NCBI RefSeq assembly: GCF_034653355.1
Contig: NZ_JAYEER010000003.1
Location: 434,001 to 498,000 of the forward strand
Length of the DNA: 64,000 bases
Source of the DNA: Nitrospirillum sp034653355
Lineage (GTDB): Bacteria > Pseudomonadota > Alphaproteobacteria > Azospirillales > Azospirillaceae
Direction of reading: 5' to 3'
Each line of letters begins with the position of its first letter. Within the stretch, counting starts at the first letter, position 1. The translations under genes were made by a program, and so were the position numbers. The notes under the pieces were generated by a model. It saw nothing but the letters and a program-made list of their open reading frames with translations. It did no database searches and was not told the origin of the DNA. Shown piece by piece: positions 26,360-33,966 of the stretch.

Positions 26360-26566
26360 ATGCGTCGCCTGATCTCAGGCCTTTTCGCCACCTCCCTGCT
26401 CGCGTCACCGGCCACGCTGGCCGCAGAGGGCAAGCACTATTCCGCCCCGGCCGCCGCAGCCAAGGTCTGCAAGTCGCCCGTGGTGTGGGTTAACCCCAAC
26501 TCCGGCCTCTATCACATGCCCGGCAACCGCTACTACGGCACCACCAAGGACGGCTACTACAGCTGA
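26360..26566 (+). pseudogene. Truncated copy of the small secreted protein (second member)
   Basis: A 68-aa frame with an AAGGA site before the ATG and a complete signal peptide. The mature part is nearly identical to the intact copy at 1.6 kb (KVCKSPVVWVNPNS, then YH and RYYGTTKDGYY). It ends with a stop right after GYYS, so the last about 20 residues, including the second cysteine, are absent. It may still be expressed and exported, but it lacks the intact C-terminus. Confidence 0.7.
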
Positions 26567-26690
26567 AGGGCATTGATGGCTTCGCTCGTCTGAAGCCGTT
26601 GATCGACAACAATCCGCATTGAGGATAACAGCAGCCTGCCAGATGCAAGGCGGCGCTTATCTCAATTCCGCGACGAAATTCAGGACAACC

Positions 26691-27289
26691 ATGTCAGCTC
26701 AGAATGTGCTCCGGATCGGAATCCTTGCCGCGGGCCTAGCGCTTACCCACGGCGCCATGGCCAAGACCTTCGAATTCCGAGGCCATACGTTGGGAGAGCC
26801 GATTGAGTTGTCATTTCCCGATTGGCGAAACAAAGACCCTTACGGGATCAGAGGCTGCCATGACGAAGTAGTATCCGGCTACTTGGCATGCCCTGAGAAA
26901 CGGGAAGCCGGAGATCCAAGAAGTTCTCTCGGTCATATAAAATTGGCGACGTTGAAATAGATCGCATTAATTATGATTATTATGATGGAAAATTAGCTTC
27001 CATCGATGTCGGATTTAGCATCGTAAAATTTGAAACGATCAGAAACATGATGGAAGGAAAGTATGGCAAGCCAAATCGGGATGAATACGTAAATACGCAT
27101 GGCGGATACGGTCTAATTTTTAACAATAGGCAATGTGATTGGAGTTTCCCTCAGGGAACCCTTAGATTGTCGCTCTATTATCTGGATATGCACATGTCAC
27201 GGATTGAATTCATCAATCCGACAGTTGAGGCCAAAATCAAGAAGGACAAGGCCGCAATCGACAGGCAGAAGGGCGCGAAAGGATTCTGA
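26691..27289 (+). pseudogene. Frameshifted gene for a secreted protein
   Basis: The first frame gives a signal peptide (MSAQNVLRIGILAAG) and a mature part (TFEFRGHTLGEPIELSFPDW, then CHDEVVSGYLACPEK) and stops at 26960. The next frame continues without a start as IGDVEIDRINYDYYDGKLAS to 27289. The two parts make one about 195-aa protein, with the shift near the A-run at 26938-26942. The protein has paired cysteines and no domain I recognise. It could be a true loss or an assembly error at the homopolymer. Confidence 0.65.
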
Positions 27290-27401
27290 GTGAGTTTATT
27301 AATGAAATCTCTGGCGATCTCGAACGTGTGCCAGGCGGCACGGCATAAGCGCCGGTGCTGATGACCAGTTTGTGCTGAGAGAGTATTGACCTGACAGTCC
27401 C

Positions 27402-27435
27402 GGCCACACCGGCCCCCGCGGTGGCCGGTGTGGCC
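27402..27435. terminator. Perfect 13-bp inverted repeat
   Basis: GGCCACACCGGCC and GGCCGGTGTGGCC form perfect arms around an eight-base loop. There is no T-run after it on either strand, so termination is only one option; it may be a protein-binding or recombination site. It lies in a gap between a broken gene and a minus-strand gene. Confidence 0.4.
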
Positions 27436-27695
27436 ATGCTATCTCTGGTGGGGTTTGATGGAGTTGCTAGCAACATCAACCCAGAGACCGGAGAGCGACA
27501 TGACCCCAGCAAGGGCGCGGCGTGAAGGGCCGCATGCACCTCCAGGCCTTCCGCGACGGTATCCCCAAGCCACAGAAGGAGGCGCCCGAAGCAAACCTCA
27601 AACCCGCCGCCTGATAACCTCACCAGACGGGGCGACTGTCAGGGGATAACCGTCTCTGTACAATCTGAAGGCACCGAGGGACAGCGGCTCGCCAA
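27436..27695. other. Gap with short orphan frames
   Basis: Together with 27290-27401 this makes a stretch of about 400 bases without a supportable gene. Two short plus-strand tails end in stops: NINPETGERHDPSKGAA and, just after it in another frame, GRMHLQAFRDGIPKPQKEAP. They look like the end of a lost gene, but I cannot identify it. Confidence 0.3.
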
Positions 27696-28178
27696 TCACG
27701 AAATGGCTGACGACAGAGCGACAAATTTGAATTTGAAGGGCGAGTTACCCTCAGCCAGCATTCCACTGGCGACACTCTCAAAATCTTCGTCCGTTCCGTC
27801 GGTCTGCTCCATGGCCCGCAGAGAATTGTCAGACAGCGACATGACGTACCCAACTTTGTCGGCCCCAGCAGCGATGGTGTCCAGCTTCTGCTGGGAGTCC
27901 GTGGCGAGGTGGACAATCAGCAGGGCGAGCATCTGCTGAATACGTTGGTCCGTGTGCCCATTGGCCAGGACTGCATCCGCGATCGAGAATTGAGCTGCAT
28001 GGGAACCATTCTTGAAATTCCGATGCTTATACAGCTGGGTGACTAGTCCTTCAGCCTTTTTGCGAGCATCAGAAAGTCTTGCTCGCTCGATACCAAATTG
28101 AACGAGATACGGGGGCTCAACGGCCCTCTCGTCGAAGCCAGCGGCCATCTTGAGGAAAAATTGGATCACGTCAGACAT
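27696..28178 (-). CDS. Hypothetical protein, 160 aa
   Basis: A soluble, mostly helical protein without a signal peptide. The opening MSDVIQFFLKMAAGFDERAV and the central HAAQFSIADAVLANGHTDQR suggest a compact all-alpha fold, but I recognise no family. The start is a normal ATG with a following helix. It lies on the same strand as the small gene at 28.2-28.6 kb, about 45 bases after it, so the two may be one transcript. Confidence 0.5.
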   Translation of the reverse strand: MSDVIQFFLKMAAGFDERAVEPPYLVQFGIERARLSDARKKAEGLVTQLYKHRNFKNGSHAAQFSIADAVLANGHTDQRIQQMLALLIVHLATDSQQKLDTIAAGADKVGYVMSLSDNSLRAMEQTDGTDEDFESVASGMLAEGNSPFKFKFVALSSAIS

Positions 28179-28223
28179 ATAGGGCCCTTAATCGTTGGAT
28201 AATGGATTGCATTCACCCCGCAT

Positions 28224-28640
28224 TTAAACTTCCTCGTCCTCACCTTCAACTGGCAAATCGATACGACAGAATTGGGCCTTCTGATACGCTATCATTTTTA
28301 AGTTTCGAAACAGGATGGATGACTTCCCGTCCTCCGAGGTCCAAGCATTCTGGTTAGCCTTCCAGGTCCCAAACACGATGTATCGGCCGCCGACCTCGAA
28401 TTCGGACATAAATTTCTCCGGCACAAAGACCCGAGGTGCGATGATGGACGTCCCCTTCGTCCGGCCGGGCATGCCCTGGCCTTCCCCGGAACCGGCGGGC
28501 AGCTGTCCCTTGCGCAACCCGATGCCGAACTCGGGTCGGAAACCTGGAGATTCTTGATAACTTACTGGAAATAGATCAATATTTTCTCGCACGCGAATTT
28601 GTTGACGCAATCTGCAACCAGTCTGCCTTTCCTTGATCAA
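28224..28640 (-). CDS. Hypothetical protein
   Basis: An open frame of 138 codons whose first half is low in structure and whose true start is unclear: TTG at 28640, GTG near residue 17, or Met near residue 57. The last about 80 residues look folded (RVFVPEKFMSEFEVGGRYIV, then WKANQNAWTSEDGKSSILF), like a small beta-rich domain. There is no recognised family and no signal peptide. Confidence 0.45.
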   Translation of the reverse strand: MIKERQTGCRLRQQIRVRENIDLFPVSYQESPGFRPEFGIGLRKGQLPAGSGEGQGMPGRTKGTSIIAPRVFVPEKFMSEFEVGGRYIVFGTWKANQNAWTSEDGKSSILFRNLKMIAYQKAQFCRIDLPVEGEDEEV

Positions 28641-28691
28641 TCTGGATTTCTATGAAAAGGGATGAGCCCTCTGGTCATACCGCAAAGGATA

Positions 28692-28763
28692 GGGTAAATT
28701 TCCCCCGATATCCAGGGTATAATTCCCCCGCGACGCCGCTTCCGCCTCAGGGTAAATTTCCCC
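28692..28763. promoter_or_regulatory. Three operator-like repeats before the XRE gene
   Basis: GGGTAAATTTCCCC occurs at 28692-28705 and 28750-28763, with a variant GGGTATAATTCCCC at 28715-28728. Each is nearly palindromic. The third ends two bases before the start codon, so binding there would block transcription or translation of the XRE gene. Similar elements recur upstream of the gene at 30.16 kb. Confidence 0.6.
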
Positions 28764-28765
28764 AC

Positions 28766-29239
28766 ATGATGACCGCCGCCAAAGCTCCCCCGCACGCCCC
28801 CGCGCCCAGCCCGCTGGCTGAGCGGCTGGGCCGTCGGCTGTCGGCGCTGAACCTGGGATATGCGGAGTTTGAACGGGCGGCCGGCCTGAACGAAGGCACC
28901 ATCAAGGGCATCATGTACGGCAAGTCCGCCTCCCCCCGGGCCGACACCATCTACAAAATCGCCCGCGGTCTGGGCTGCCGAATTGAGGACCTGATCGGTG
29001 AGAGCCGATTGGGCGGCGACTCGCATGAGGATGCCGGCCACCTCGCCGCCCCGCCCCCCGTCCCCTATGCCGGTCAGGAACCGCCGCCGCTGCCAGAACA
29101 TGCGGTGCTGGACGCCGTGCTGGACAAGGTGCGCGCGGCCTACCGCCAGGGCGATCTGGACCTGGCCGCCCAGTTGGTCCGCCTTTTCCAGCTGGACCTG
29201 GAAAAGCTGAAGATCGAACGCGAGATCGCCCAGCGCTGA
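28766..29239 (+). CDS. XRE-family HTH regulator, probably autoregulated
   Basis: A 157-aa protein. The HTH spans about residues 16-70: LAERLGRRLSALNLGYAEFE, LNEGTIKGIMYGKSASPRAD and IYKIARGLGCRIEDLIG. A Pro-rich linker follows, and the last about 50 residues form a helix (AVLDAVLDKVRAAYRQGD, LVRLFQLDLEKLK) that may dimerise. The start is uncertain: there is no ribosome binding site in front of ATG 28766, and an upstream ATG at 28652 keeps the frame open but would translate through the operator repeats. The repeats at its own promoter indicate autoregulation. Confidence 0.75.
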   Translation: MMTAAKAPPHAPAPSPLAERLGRRLSALNLGYAEFERAAGLNEGTIKGIMYGKSASPRADTIYKIARGLGCRIEDLIGESRLGGDSHEDAGHLAAPPPVPYAGQEPPPLPEHAVLDAVLDKVRAAYRQGDLDLAAQLVRLFQLDLEKLKIEREIAQR

Positions 29240-29271
29240 GGCCCCACCGGCACAGGCCTTTTCAACAGCCG

Positions 29272-29688
29272 TCAGCATGACGCCCATCCCAAGCAGGCCG
29301 CTAGGTCCCGGCTGAGCAGCATATCCGCCGGGCCGTCGTTCGCGCGCGCCGTCGCCGTCGGATCGGCCGGCAAGGCATCCACCAGATAGAGGCGAACGCG
29401 CAGGCCGTTCCACCCGTCGCCAGAAGCCATGGCGCCCTCCAACGCGATCCAGGCGTCGGCGGCTATGGCCGCGCCTCCGGCCACCTGGTGCAAGGACGGC
29501 ACCATGTCCACCTGCCGGTGCCGGGTGAGCGACAACAGGGTCCACGGCCAGGCGTCGCTGACCAACGCCACCACCGGCACGCCGCCCACGGTGACCCGCA
29601 GGCGTCGCCCCGCTGGCGGCACCTCAGGCGTGCCGGGATAAACCTCCCCGGCCAGGGGCAAACGCCGCTGCGACACGCGACCCGACAT
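29272..29688 (-). CDS. Hypothetical protein, 138 aa
   Basis: A soluble protein without signal peptide or clear motif. It has beta-rich segments (RLRVTVGGVPVVALVSDAWP) and a hydrophobic core, with the C-terminal part rich in Ala and Asp. It is convergent with the XRE gene and about 30 bases from it. It could be a small partner of unknown function. Coding is supported mainly by length and codon bias, so caution applies. Confidence 0.45.
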   Translation of the reverse strand: MSGRVSQRRLPLAGEVYPGTPEVPPAGRRLRVTVGGVPVVALVSDAWPWTLLSLTRHRQVDMVPSLHQVAGGAAIAADAWIALEGAMASGDGWNGLRVRLYLVDALPADPTATARANDGPADMLLSRDLAACLGWASC

Positions 29689-30061
29689 TCCACTCCTCTA
29701 CCCGCAATGGCCCCGGTCCCGTTCCGGATGCCGTTCCCTGACGGCGCTGGTTCCCATAAAGGCAATCCGGGCGCCAATCCGCGCAAATCAACGCGATATC
29801 GATAAGCCCAGCCTTGAATCTCCCGGTTAACGTGCGATGCGATGCGCAAAACGCCCTGCGGCGTTCTGGGCGCATGTTCCCTATACGTTCTCATTTTGGC
29901 GCGGAAGGGTCAAGCGATGGCCGATGAGCCGGTGCTGGGCCAGGCAGGAGATATTTCCTCTACGGGGTATTTTTACCCCCATTTCTCTTGACGGGGCATT
30001 TATCTCCTGGCAGGGTAATCCTCACCGGCCGGCGCCTCCCCCATCGGCGCCGCCCGGCGTC
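29689..30061. promoter_or_regulatory. Upstream control region with operator-like sites
   Basis: This gene-free region contains GGGGTATTTTTACCCC (29964-29979) and the related GGGGCATTTATCTCC (29993-30007); a weaker GGAGATATTTCC is at 29947-29958. They share the outer G-run and C-run and the A/T core of the three repeats before the XRE gene at 28.8 kb. The region therefore looks like a second target promoter of that regulator, driving the gene at 30163. Confidence 0.5.
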
Positions 30062-30153
30062 GGCGACCCGCCCCCTGCCCCTCCCTGGGCGGGTCGCCCC
30101 TTCCCCGGGGCGGACAGGCGCCGATCGGCCGCCACCGCCCCGGGGTTCCTTTT
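30062..30153 (+). terminator. Two tandem GC hairpins in a leader, the second followed by T-residues
   Basis: Arms GGCGACCCGCC/GGCGGGTCGCC (30062-30072 and 30088-30098) form one stem. CCCCGGGGCGG/CCGCCCCGGGG (30103-30113 and 30135-30145) form a second, followed by TTCCTTTT. They lie just before the start of the gene at 30163, so they could act as an attenuator, or terminate a transcript from the left. Confidence 0.5.
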
Positions 30154-30162
30154 AAAAAGCCA

Positions 30163-30699
30163 ATGACGGAGCCCGCCCCCATGTCGTCCTTGTCATCCGC
30201 GCCGCCTGTTCCCCTCATCGCCACCCCGTCCATGCCAGGGCTGGCATCGCAAGTCCCGGCGCTGGCCCGGTTGGTGGCACACGCGGCACTCAGCGTCCGC
30301 CTGGCGGGCCGGCGGCTGGACCGGGGGCAAGGCCAGGCGGCCCTGGACGAGCTGATGGAAACGGCGACCCCCGCCCTGGAGCGGACGCTGGAGGGCATCG
30401 GCCGGCTGGAAACGGCGCTGGAGACCCACGGCCAGGTGCGGGAAGCGGACTTGCGCCCGGCCGCCACCCTGCGCGTACGCATGGAGGCGGCGGCCAGCCT
30501 GCTGAAACAGGCCGACGTGCTGGCCCGGGCCGGTCTGACGGAAGAGGCGGGCGACAGCCGCGAGGCGGCGCTGTGGACCCTGGAACGGGGCTTGGCCCTG
30601 GTGCCGCCCTTCAGCCCAGCGCCGGCGGCGGACGTTCCCATCCGCGCGTTGCCGCCCAGCTACCCGGCCACGGCCGGGATCGGGACGGCCCGCCCCTGA
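30163..30699 (+). CDS. Helical protein of unknown function, 178 aa
   Basis: An Ala/Leu-rich, mostly helical protein, with the segments LARLVAHAALSVRLAGRRLD, then ELMETATPALERTLEGIGRLE and LRVRMEAAASLLKQADVLAR. There is no signal peptide or membrane segment. ATG 30163 and ATG 30181 are both possible starts. A terminator-like hairpin directly before it and operator-like sites further upstream suggest tight regulation. No family was recognised. Confidence 0.55.
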   Translation: MTEPAPMSSLSSAPPVPLIATPSMPGLASQVPALARLVAHAALSVRLAGRRLDRGQGQAALDELMETATPALERTLEGIGRLETALETHGQVREADLRPAATLRVRMEAAASLLKQADVLARAGLTEEAGDSREAALWTLERGLALVPPFSPAPAADVPIRALPPSYPATAGIGTARP

Positions 30700-30717
30700 A
30701 GCGGGCGGGTGGTGGAC

Positions 30718-31053
30718 TCAGCGACGCACCACGGTGGTGCCGCCGCTGCCCCAGGCGCTGACGCCCAGAAGGAAGCCGAAGTCGTACCAGCGACCGGGGT
30801 TGGGATAGGCGTAGACCCGGGTATCGGAAATCAGGCTGTATAGGAAGCTGAAGGGCGCGATGAGCCCGTGCAGCAGGCCGTAGAGGAAGCCGGGCAGTTC
30901 CCGGCCGGCCATGGGCGGCGGCTGGGTGGCGCAGGCGCTGAGCAGTAGCCCCGCGCCCAGGATGCCGGCCCCCATCAGCAAGGGTTTCAGCCAGCGGCGA
31001 CGGCGCTGAGGGGTCGCAGGGGATGATGCGGACTGGGTTGTGGACTGTTCCAT
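30718..31053 (-). CDS. Small predicted lipoprotein/membrane protein
   Basis: A 111-aa protein that starts with a basic stretch, then a hydrophobic segment ending in LLLSACATQ, a lipobox with lipidation Cys at about 40. The rest has a second hydrophobic segment (GFLYGLLHGLIAPFSFLYSL) and the ending RWYDFGFLLGVSAWG, which I have seen in short conserved proteobacterial proteins of unknown function. The ATG at 31053 has GGGAGG in front; the longer frame adds 30 residues without support. It is 99 bases downstream of the NIPSNAP gene on the same strand. Confidence 0.65.
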   Translation of the reverse strand: MEQSTTQSASSPATPQRRRRWLKPLLMGAGILGAGLLLSACATQPPPMAGRELPGFLYGLLHGLIAPFSFLYSLISDTRVYAYPNPGRWYDFGFLLGVSAWGSGGTTVVRR

Positions 31054-31152
31054 CTCGGCCTCCCGGGCAAAGAACACTGTCCCAGCCACTGTCCGGGCGC
31101 CGAGGCCCGAGGCCAAGGCCCCCAAAAGGCCGCCCAGGGCCATAGACGTTGG

Positions 31153-32091
31153 TCAGAAGGGCCCCCGCCACCGCGATCCCGAAGTCGGGGCCAAACGGTG
31201 GACCTCCGGCGGGCCTTTCAACACATGCCCCCGCCACCAGGGCGTGGCCACGCGGGCGCGATAGCGCTCATAGGCCGCCGCATCGGCGAAGGCCTGGAAG
31301 GTGACGAACACAGCTTCCCCTTCCCGTACTGGCAAGCGGGGGAAGTTGTTGGGCTGGGGATTGGTGACAAAAGCCGCCAGGACGGGGCCACCCGCCGTCG
31401 CCAGTACCGACGCCCCGTCACGGGCGAAGGCGTCGGCCAGATCCTGGGCCGCCGCCACGTCCTGCGCCGGAAAGGGGTAATAAAGTGTCGCGACCAGAAT
31501 GCCATGGCCGGCCGGCGGCGCACCGGGGGAAAGCGGCGCGGGCGGCAGGGGGGCCGGGCTGGGCGTCACCGGCGGCGGTACCGGCGTGGCGTCGGCGAAC
31601 CCCGCCCCCGCCACCGCCGGCCGCAGCAGCAGGACATTGTCGGAATCCAGCATGGTGGCGTTTGCCGCCTCACGATGCGCCAGCCATACCGGCCCGCCGT
31701 AGAAGGCCGCCAAGCCGGTGGCGCGCGCCGGCATGTCGGCGAAGCCCCGCAACCAGACGAAGCGGTCGGGATCATCCAGGTCGCGGAACTGGCCCACCAC
31801 GCGCGAGCCCGCCGCCTCCTGTCCCGCCAGGAAATAGCGGTCGAACAGCGCGACCAGCGTGTCCCGCTGACCGGGCTTCAGCGTGTACTGGCGCAGTTCC
31901 AGGATGGCGCAGCAAGGCGCCGCCGGGGGATCCGGCGTGACCCTCAGCGCCGGGGCCCCGGCCCGCGGTGCCGCCTTTAGGGGCAGGGCGTCAGCCGGCA
32001 GCAGGTCGGGCGGCCAGGCGAGGGCCCGGTCGGCCAAGCCCGCAGCGGTCAACAGGGTCATGGCCAGCAAAGCGGTGGTCGGCAGTCTCAT
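31153..32091 (-). CDS. NIPSNAP-domain exported protein
   Basis: A 312-aa protein with a signal peptide (MRLPTTALLAMTLLTAAG, cut near ALA). A NIPSNAP-type ferredoxin-like domain is at about residues 62-165: ILELRQYTLKPGQRDTLV, RVVGQFRDLDDPDRFVWLRG and the closing LDSDNVLLLRP. A Pro-rich linker (about 175-195) leads to a second domain ending near 300 that resembles a repeat of the same fold. The family is of unclear function. It follows the DUF1579-like gene with about 75 bases between, in the same direction. Confidence 0.75.
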   Translation of the reverse strand: MRLPTTALLAMTLLTAAGLADRALAWPPDLLPADALPLKAAPRAGAPALRVTPDPPAAPCCAILELRQYTLKPGQRDTLVALFDRYFLAGQEAAGSRVVGQFRDLDDPDRFVWLRGFADMPARATGLAAFYGGPVWLAHREAANATMLDSDNVLLLRPAVAGAGFADATPVPPPVTPSPAPLPPAPLSPGAPPAGHGILVATLYYPFPAQDVAAAQDLADAFARDGASVLATAGGPVLAAFVTNPQPNNFPRLPVREGEAVFVTFQAFADAAAYERYRARVATPWWRGHVLKGPPEVHRLAPTSGSRWRGPF

Positions 32092-32166
32092 GGCGGCATT
32101 CCTTGTTCTTGTCGTTTGAGCTGTTGGTCACGCTAGAATCTCATGTTTAGTTGAGGTCAAGCGGCT

Positions 32167-32811
32167 TCAGACGCGGGTGAAGGCCAGCGTCCAGTTGGTT
32201 TCCCAGCTGCGGCCCCCGTCGTCCGACCAGGCCTGTTCCCATTGGGCGGCGGTGGCGGTGATGCGTGACCACACCACCCGCACCTGAACCAGACGGCCCA
32301 ACATCGGATCGAAATCCTGACCACGGAACTCCCCTCGCCGGCTGGCGAAGAGGCCGCCGGTGAAGCGCCCGGTCAGGGGCGCCTGTAGCGATCCGGTGCG
32401 TCCATCCACCCGGTGCAGGGCCCATCGCCGGGCGGCCGGGTCGTACAAGCGAAAGGTGACGGCGGCGGCCGGGCGATCGGTGGCGGCCGGCAATTCCAGC
32501 TCATCCAGGCAGGCCAGGCCACCCAGCATGACCTGGCCGTGGGCGGTGGCCTGCGCCTGGTCCCAGCGGTCGTCGTCCGTCCAGCGGTTCAAGCGCCGGC
32601 GGCTCAGCACCGACCAGCGGCCGGCCAGGAAGTCGAAGTCACCCGGCCCCGGTCCGCCGGTCAGCAGGTCGGGTTGGTCCGGATCCGGCGGGCGGCGATC
32701 GGCGGCAGGCAAATGTTCCGCCCGCGCCGGGCCGGCAAAGGCCAGGAGACCGGCGCCCAACAGGGCGGTCCGGCGGGTGGGGACGGGGAATTGGGTATCG
32801 GCGGCATACAT
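32167..32811 (-). CDS. DUF1579-like exported protein
   Basis: A 214-aa protein with a signal-like start (TRRTALLGAGLLAFAGPARA; the RR is Tat-like). The mature part contains DFDFLAGRWSVLSRRRL near 58 and later WSDDGGRSWETNWTLAFTRV, a pattern seen in lipocalin-like DUF1579 proteins. GAGGA lies eight bases before the ATG. It is divergent from the WYL regulator gene, and two palindromes lie between the two starts, so it is a likely target of that regulator. Confidence 0.65.
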   Translation of the reverse strand: MYAADTQFPVPTRRTALLGAGLLAFAGPARAEHLPAADRRPPDPDQPDLLTGGPGPGDFDFLAGRWSVLSRRRLNRWTDDDRWDQAQATAHGQVMLGGLACLDELELPAATDRPAAAVTFRLYDPAARRWALHRVDGRTGSLQAPLTGRFTGGLFASRRGEFRGQDFDPMLGRLVQVRVVWSRITATAAQWEQAWSDDGGRSWETNWTLAFTRV

Positions 32812-32845
32812 GGAAACGGTCCTCCGCGATGGGAAAACCGGGCGT

Positions 32846-32898
32846 TTTGTCCGGTGAACGCACTTTACCGGACAAAACCTGACATCCTATGTCAGGTA
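32846..32898. promoter_or_regulatory. Two palindromes in the divergent promoter
   Basis: TTTTGTCCGGT (32846-32856) pairs perfectly with ACCGGACAAAA (32868-32878). Right after it, ACCTGACAT (32878-32886) pairs with ATGTCAGGT (32890-32898), with a three-base spacer. Both lie between the DUF1579-like gene and the WYL-regulator gene, where an operator is expected. Confidence 0.6.
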
Positions 32899-32919
32899 TA
32901 ATCTGCTAGTTTGAAATCC

Positions 32920-33909
32920 ATGCGCGCCAGCCGTCTTCTTTCCCTGCTCATGCTGCTTCAGACCCGGGGTCGCCAGACGGCCCAGGCCCTGGCCGATGAG
33001 CTTGAGGTCACGGTCCGCACCATCTACCGCGATATCGATGACCTCAGCGCCGCCGGCGTTCCCGTCTATGGCGACCGCGGCCGCGCCGGCGGCTTCCAGC
33101 TGCTGGACGGCTATCGCACCCGGCTGACCGGCATGACCGCGCAGGAAGCGGAAAGCCTGTTCCTGGCGGGCTTGCCCGGGCCGGCGGCGGAGCTGGGCCT
33201 GGGCGACACCTTGGCCGCCGCCCAGCTGAAGCTGCTGGCGGCCCTGCCCGAGCAGGGGCGCCAGACGGCCTCGCGCCTGAACGCCCGCATCCATCTGGAC
33301 CCGGTGGGCTGGTTCCAGGAACCGGGCAAAGTCGATATCCTGCCCGACATAGCCCGAGCGGTATGGAACGAGCAGCTCATCCGCATGCGCTATGAGCGCT
33401 GGACGGGCGTCGTTGACCGCACGGTGGAACCACTCGGCCTGGTCCTGAAGGGGGGCATCTGGTACCTGGTGGCCCAATCACAGGCGGAGGCAGGGAAGCC
33501 GCCGGGCGGTCCCCGCACTTACCGCGTTTCCAACATCCTGGCCCACACGGTGCTGGACCGGCGCTTCACCCGGCCGGCGGATTTCAACCTGCCGGCCCAT
33601 TGGCAGGAATCGCTGCAAAGCTTCGAGGCCGGCCTTTACACAGGCACGGCGCGGGTGAGGGCCACGGCGGCCGGCCTGAAATCCCTGCGCAATCTGGGCC
33701 CGGCCTTCAATGAGCGCATCACCGCCACCTTGCAGCCACCAGACGCTGATGGCTGGGCGGAAGCCGACATCCCCCTGGAGGCGGTGGAATGGACCGGCCG
33801 CCAATTGCTGGGCCTGGGCCTGACGGTGGAGGTCCTGGGCCCGCCCGAACTGCGTGCCCACATGGGCGAGATGGCGGCGGAGCTGCACCGCCGCTATGGG
33901 AGCGGCTGA
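32920..33909 (+). CDS. YafY-type transcriptional regulator (HTH plus WYL)
   Basis: A 329-aa regulator. The N-terminal winged helix spans about residues 1-58 (RLLSLLMLLQTRGRQTAQAL and VTVRTIYRDIDDLSAAG). It is followed by a linker and the WYL domain at about 135-215, with the sequence IRMRYERWTGV and LVLKGGIWYLVAQ in place of the strict WYL. The C-terminal extension (about 220-325) is the WCX part. Such proteins sense a ligand and control a neighbouring gene. ATG 32920 is preferred to an in-frame TTG nine bases earlier. It is likely autoregulated through the palindromes in front of it. Confidence 0.85.
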   Translation: MRASRLLSLLMLLQTRGRQTAQALADELEVTVRTIYRDIDDLSAAGVPVYGDRGRAGGFQLLDGYRTRLTGMTAQEAESLFLAGLPGPAAELGLGDTLAAAQLKLLAALPEQGRQTASRLNARIHLDPVGWFQEPGKVDILPDIARAVWNEQLIRMRYERWTGVVDRTVEPLGLVLKGGIWYLVAQSQAEAGKPPGGPRTYRVSNILAHTVLDRRFTRPADFNLPAHWQESLQSFEAGLYTGTARVRATAAGLKSLRNLGPAFNERITATLQPPDADGWAEADIPLEAVEWTGRQLLGLGLTVEVLGPPELRAHMGEMAAELHRRYGSG

Positions 33910-33918
33910 AAAGAAAAA

Positions 33919-33942
33919 GGCACCGGCGTCTCCACCGGTGCC
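33919..33942. terminator. Bidirectional terminator hairpin
   Basis: GGCACCGG and CCGGTGCC form the stem around an eight-base loop. A run of A before it reads as T on the minus strand and serves the TonB-receptor gene; the plus-strand side serves the WYL regulator. The two genes converge here. Confidence 0.65.
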
Positions 33943-33966
33943 CCTTCCAGACTTATGCGCCCACGA

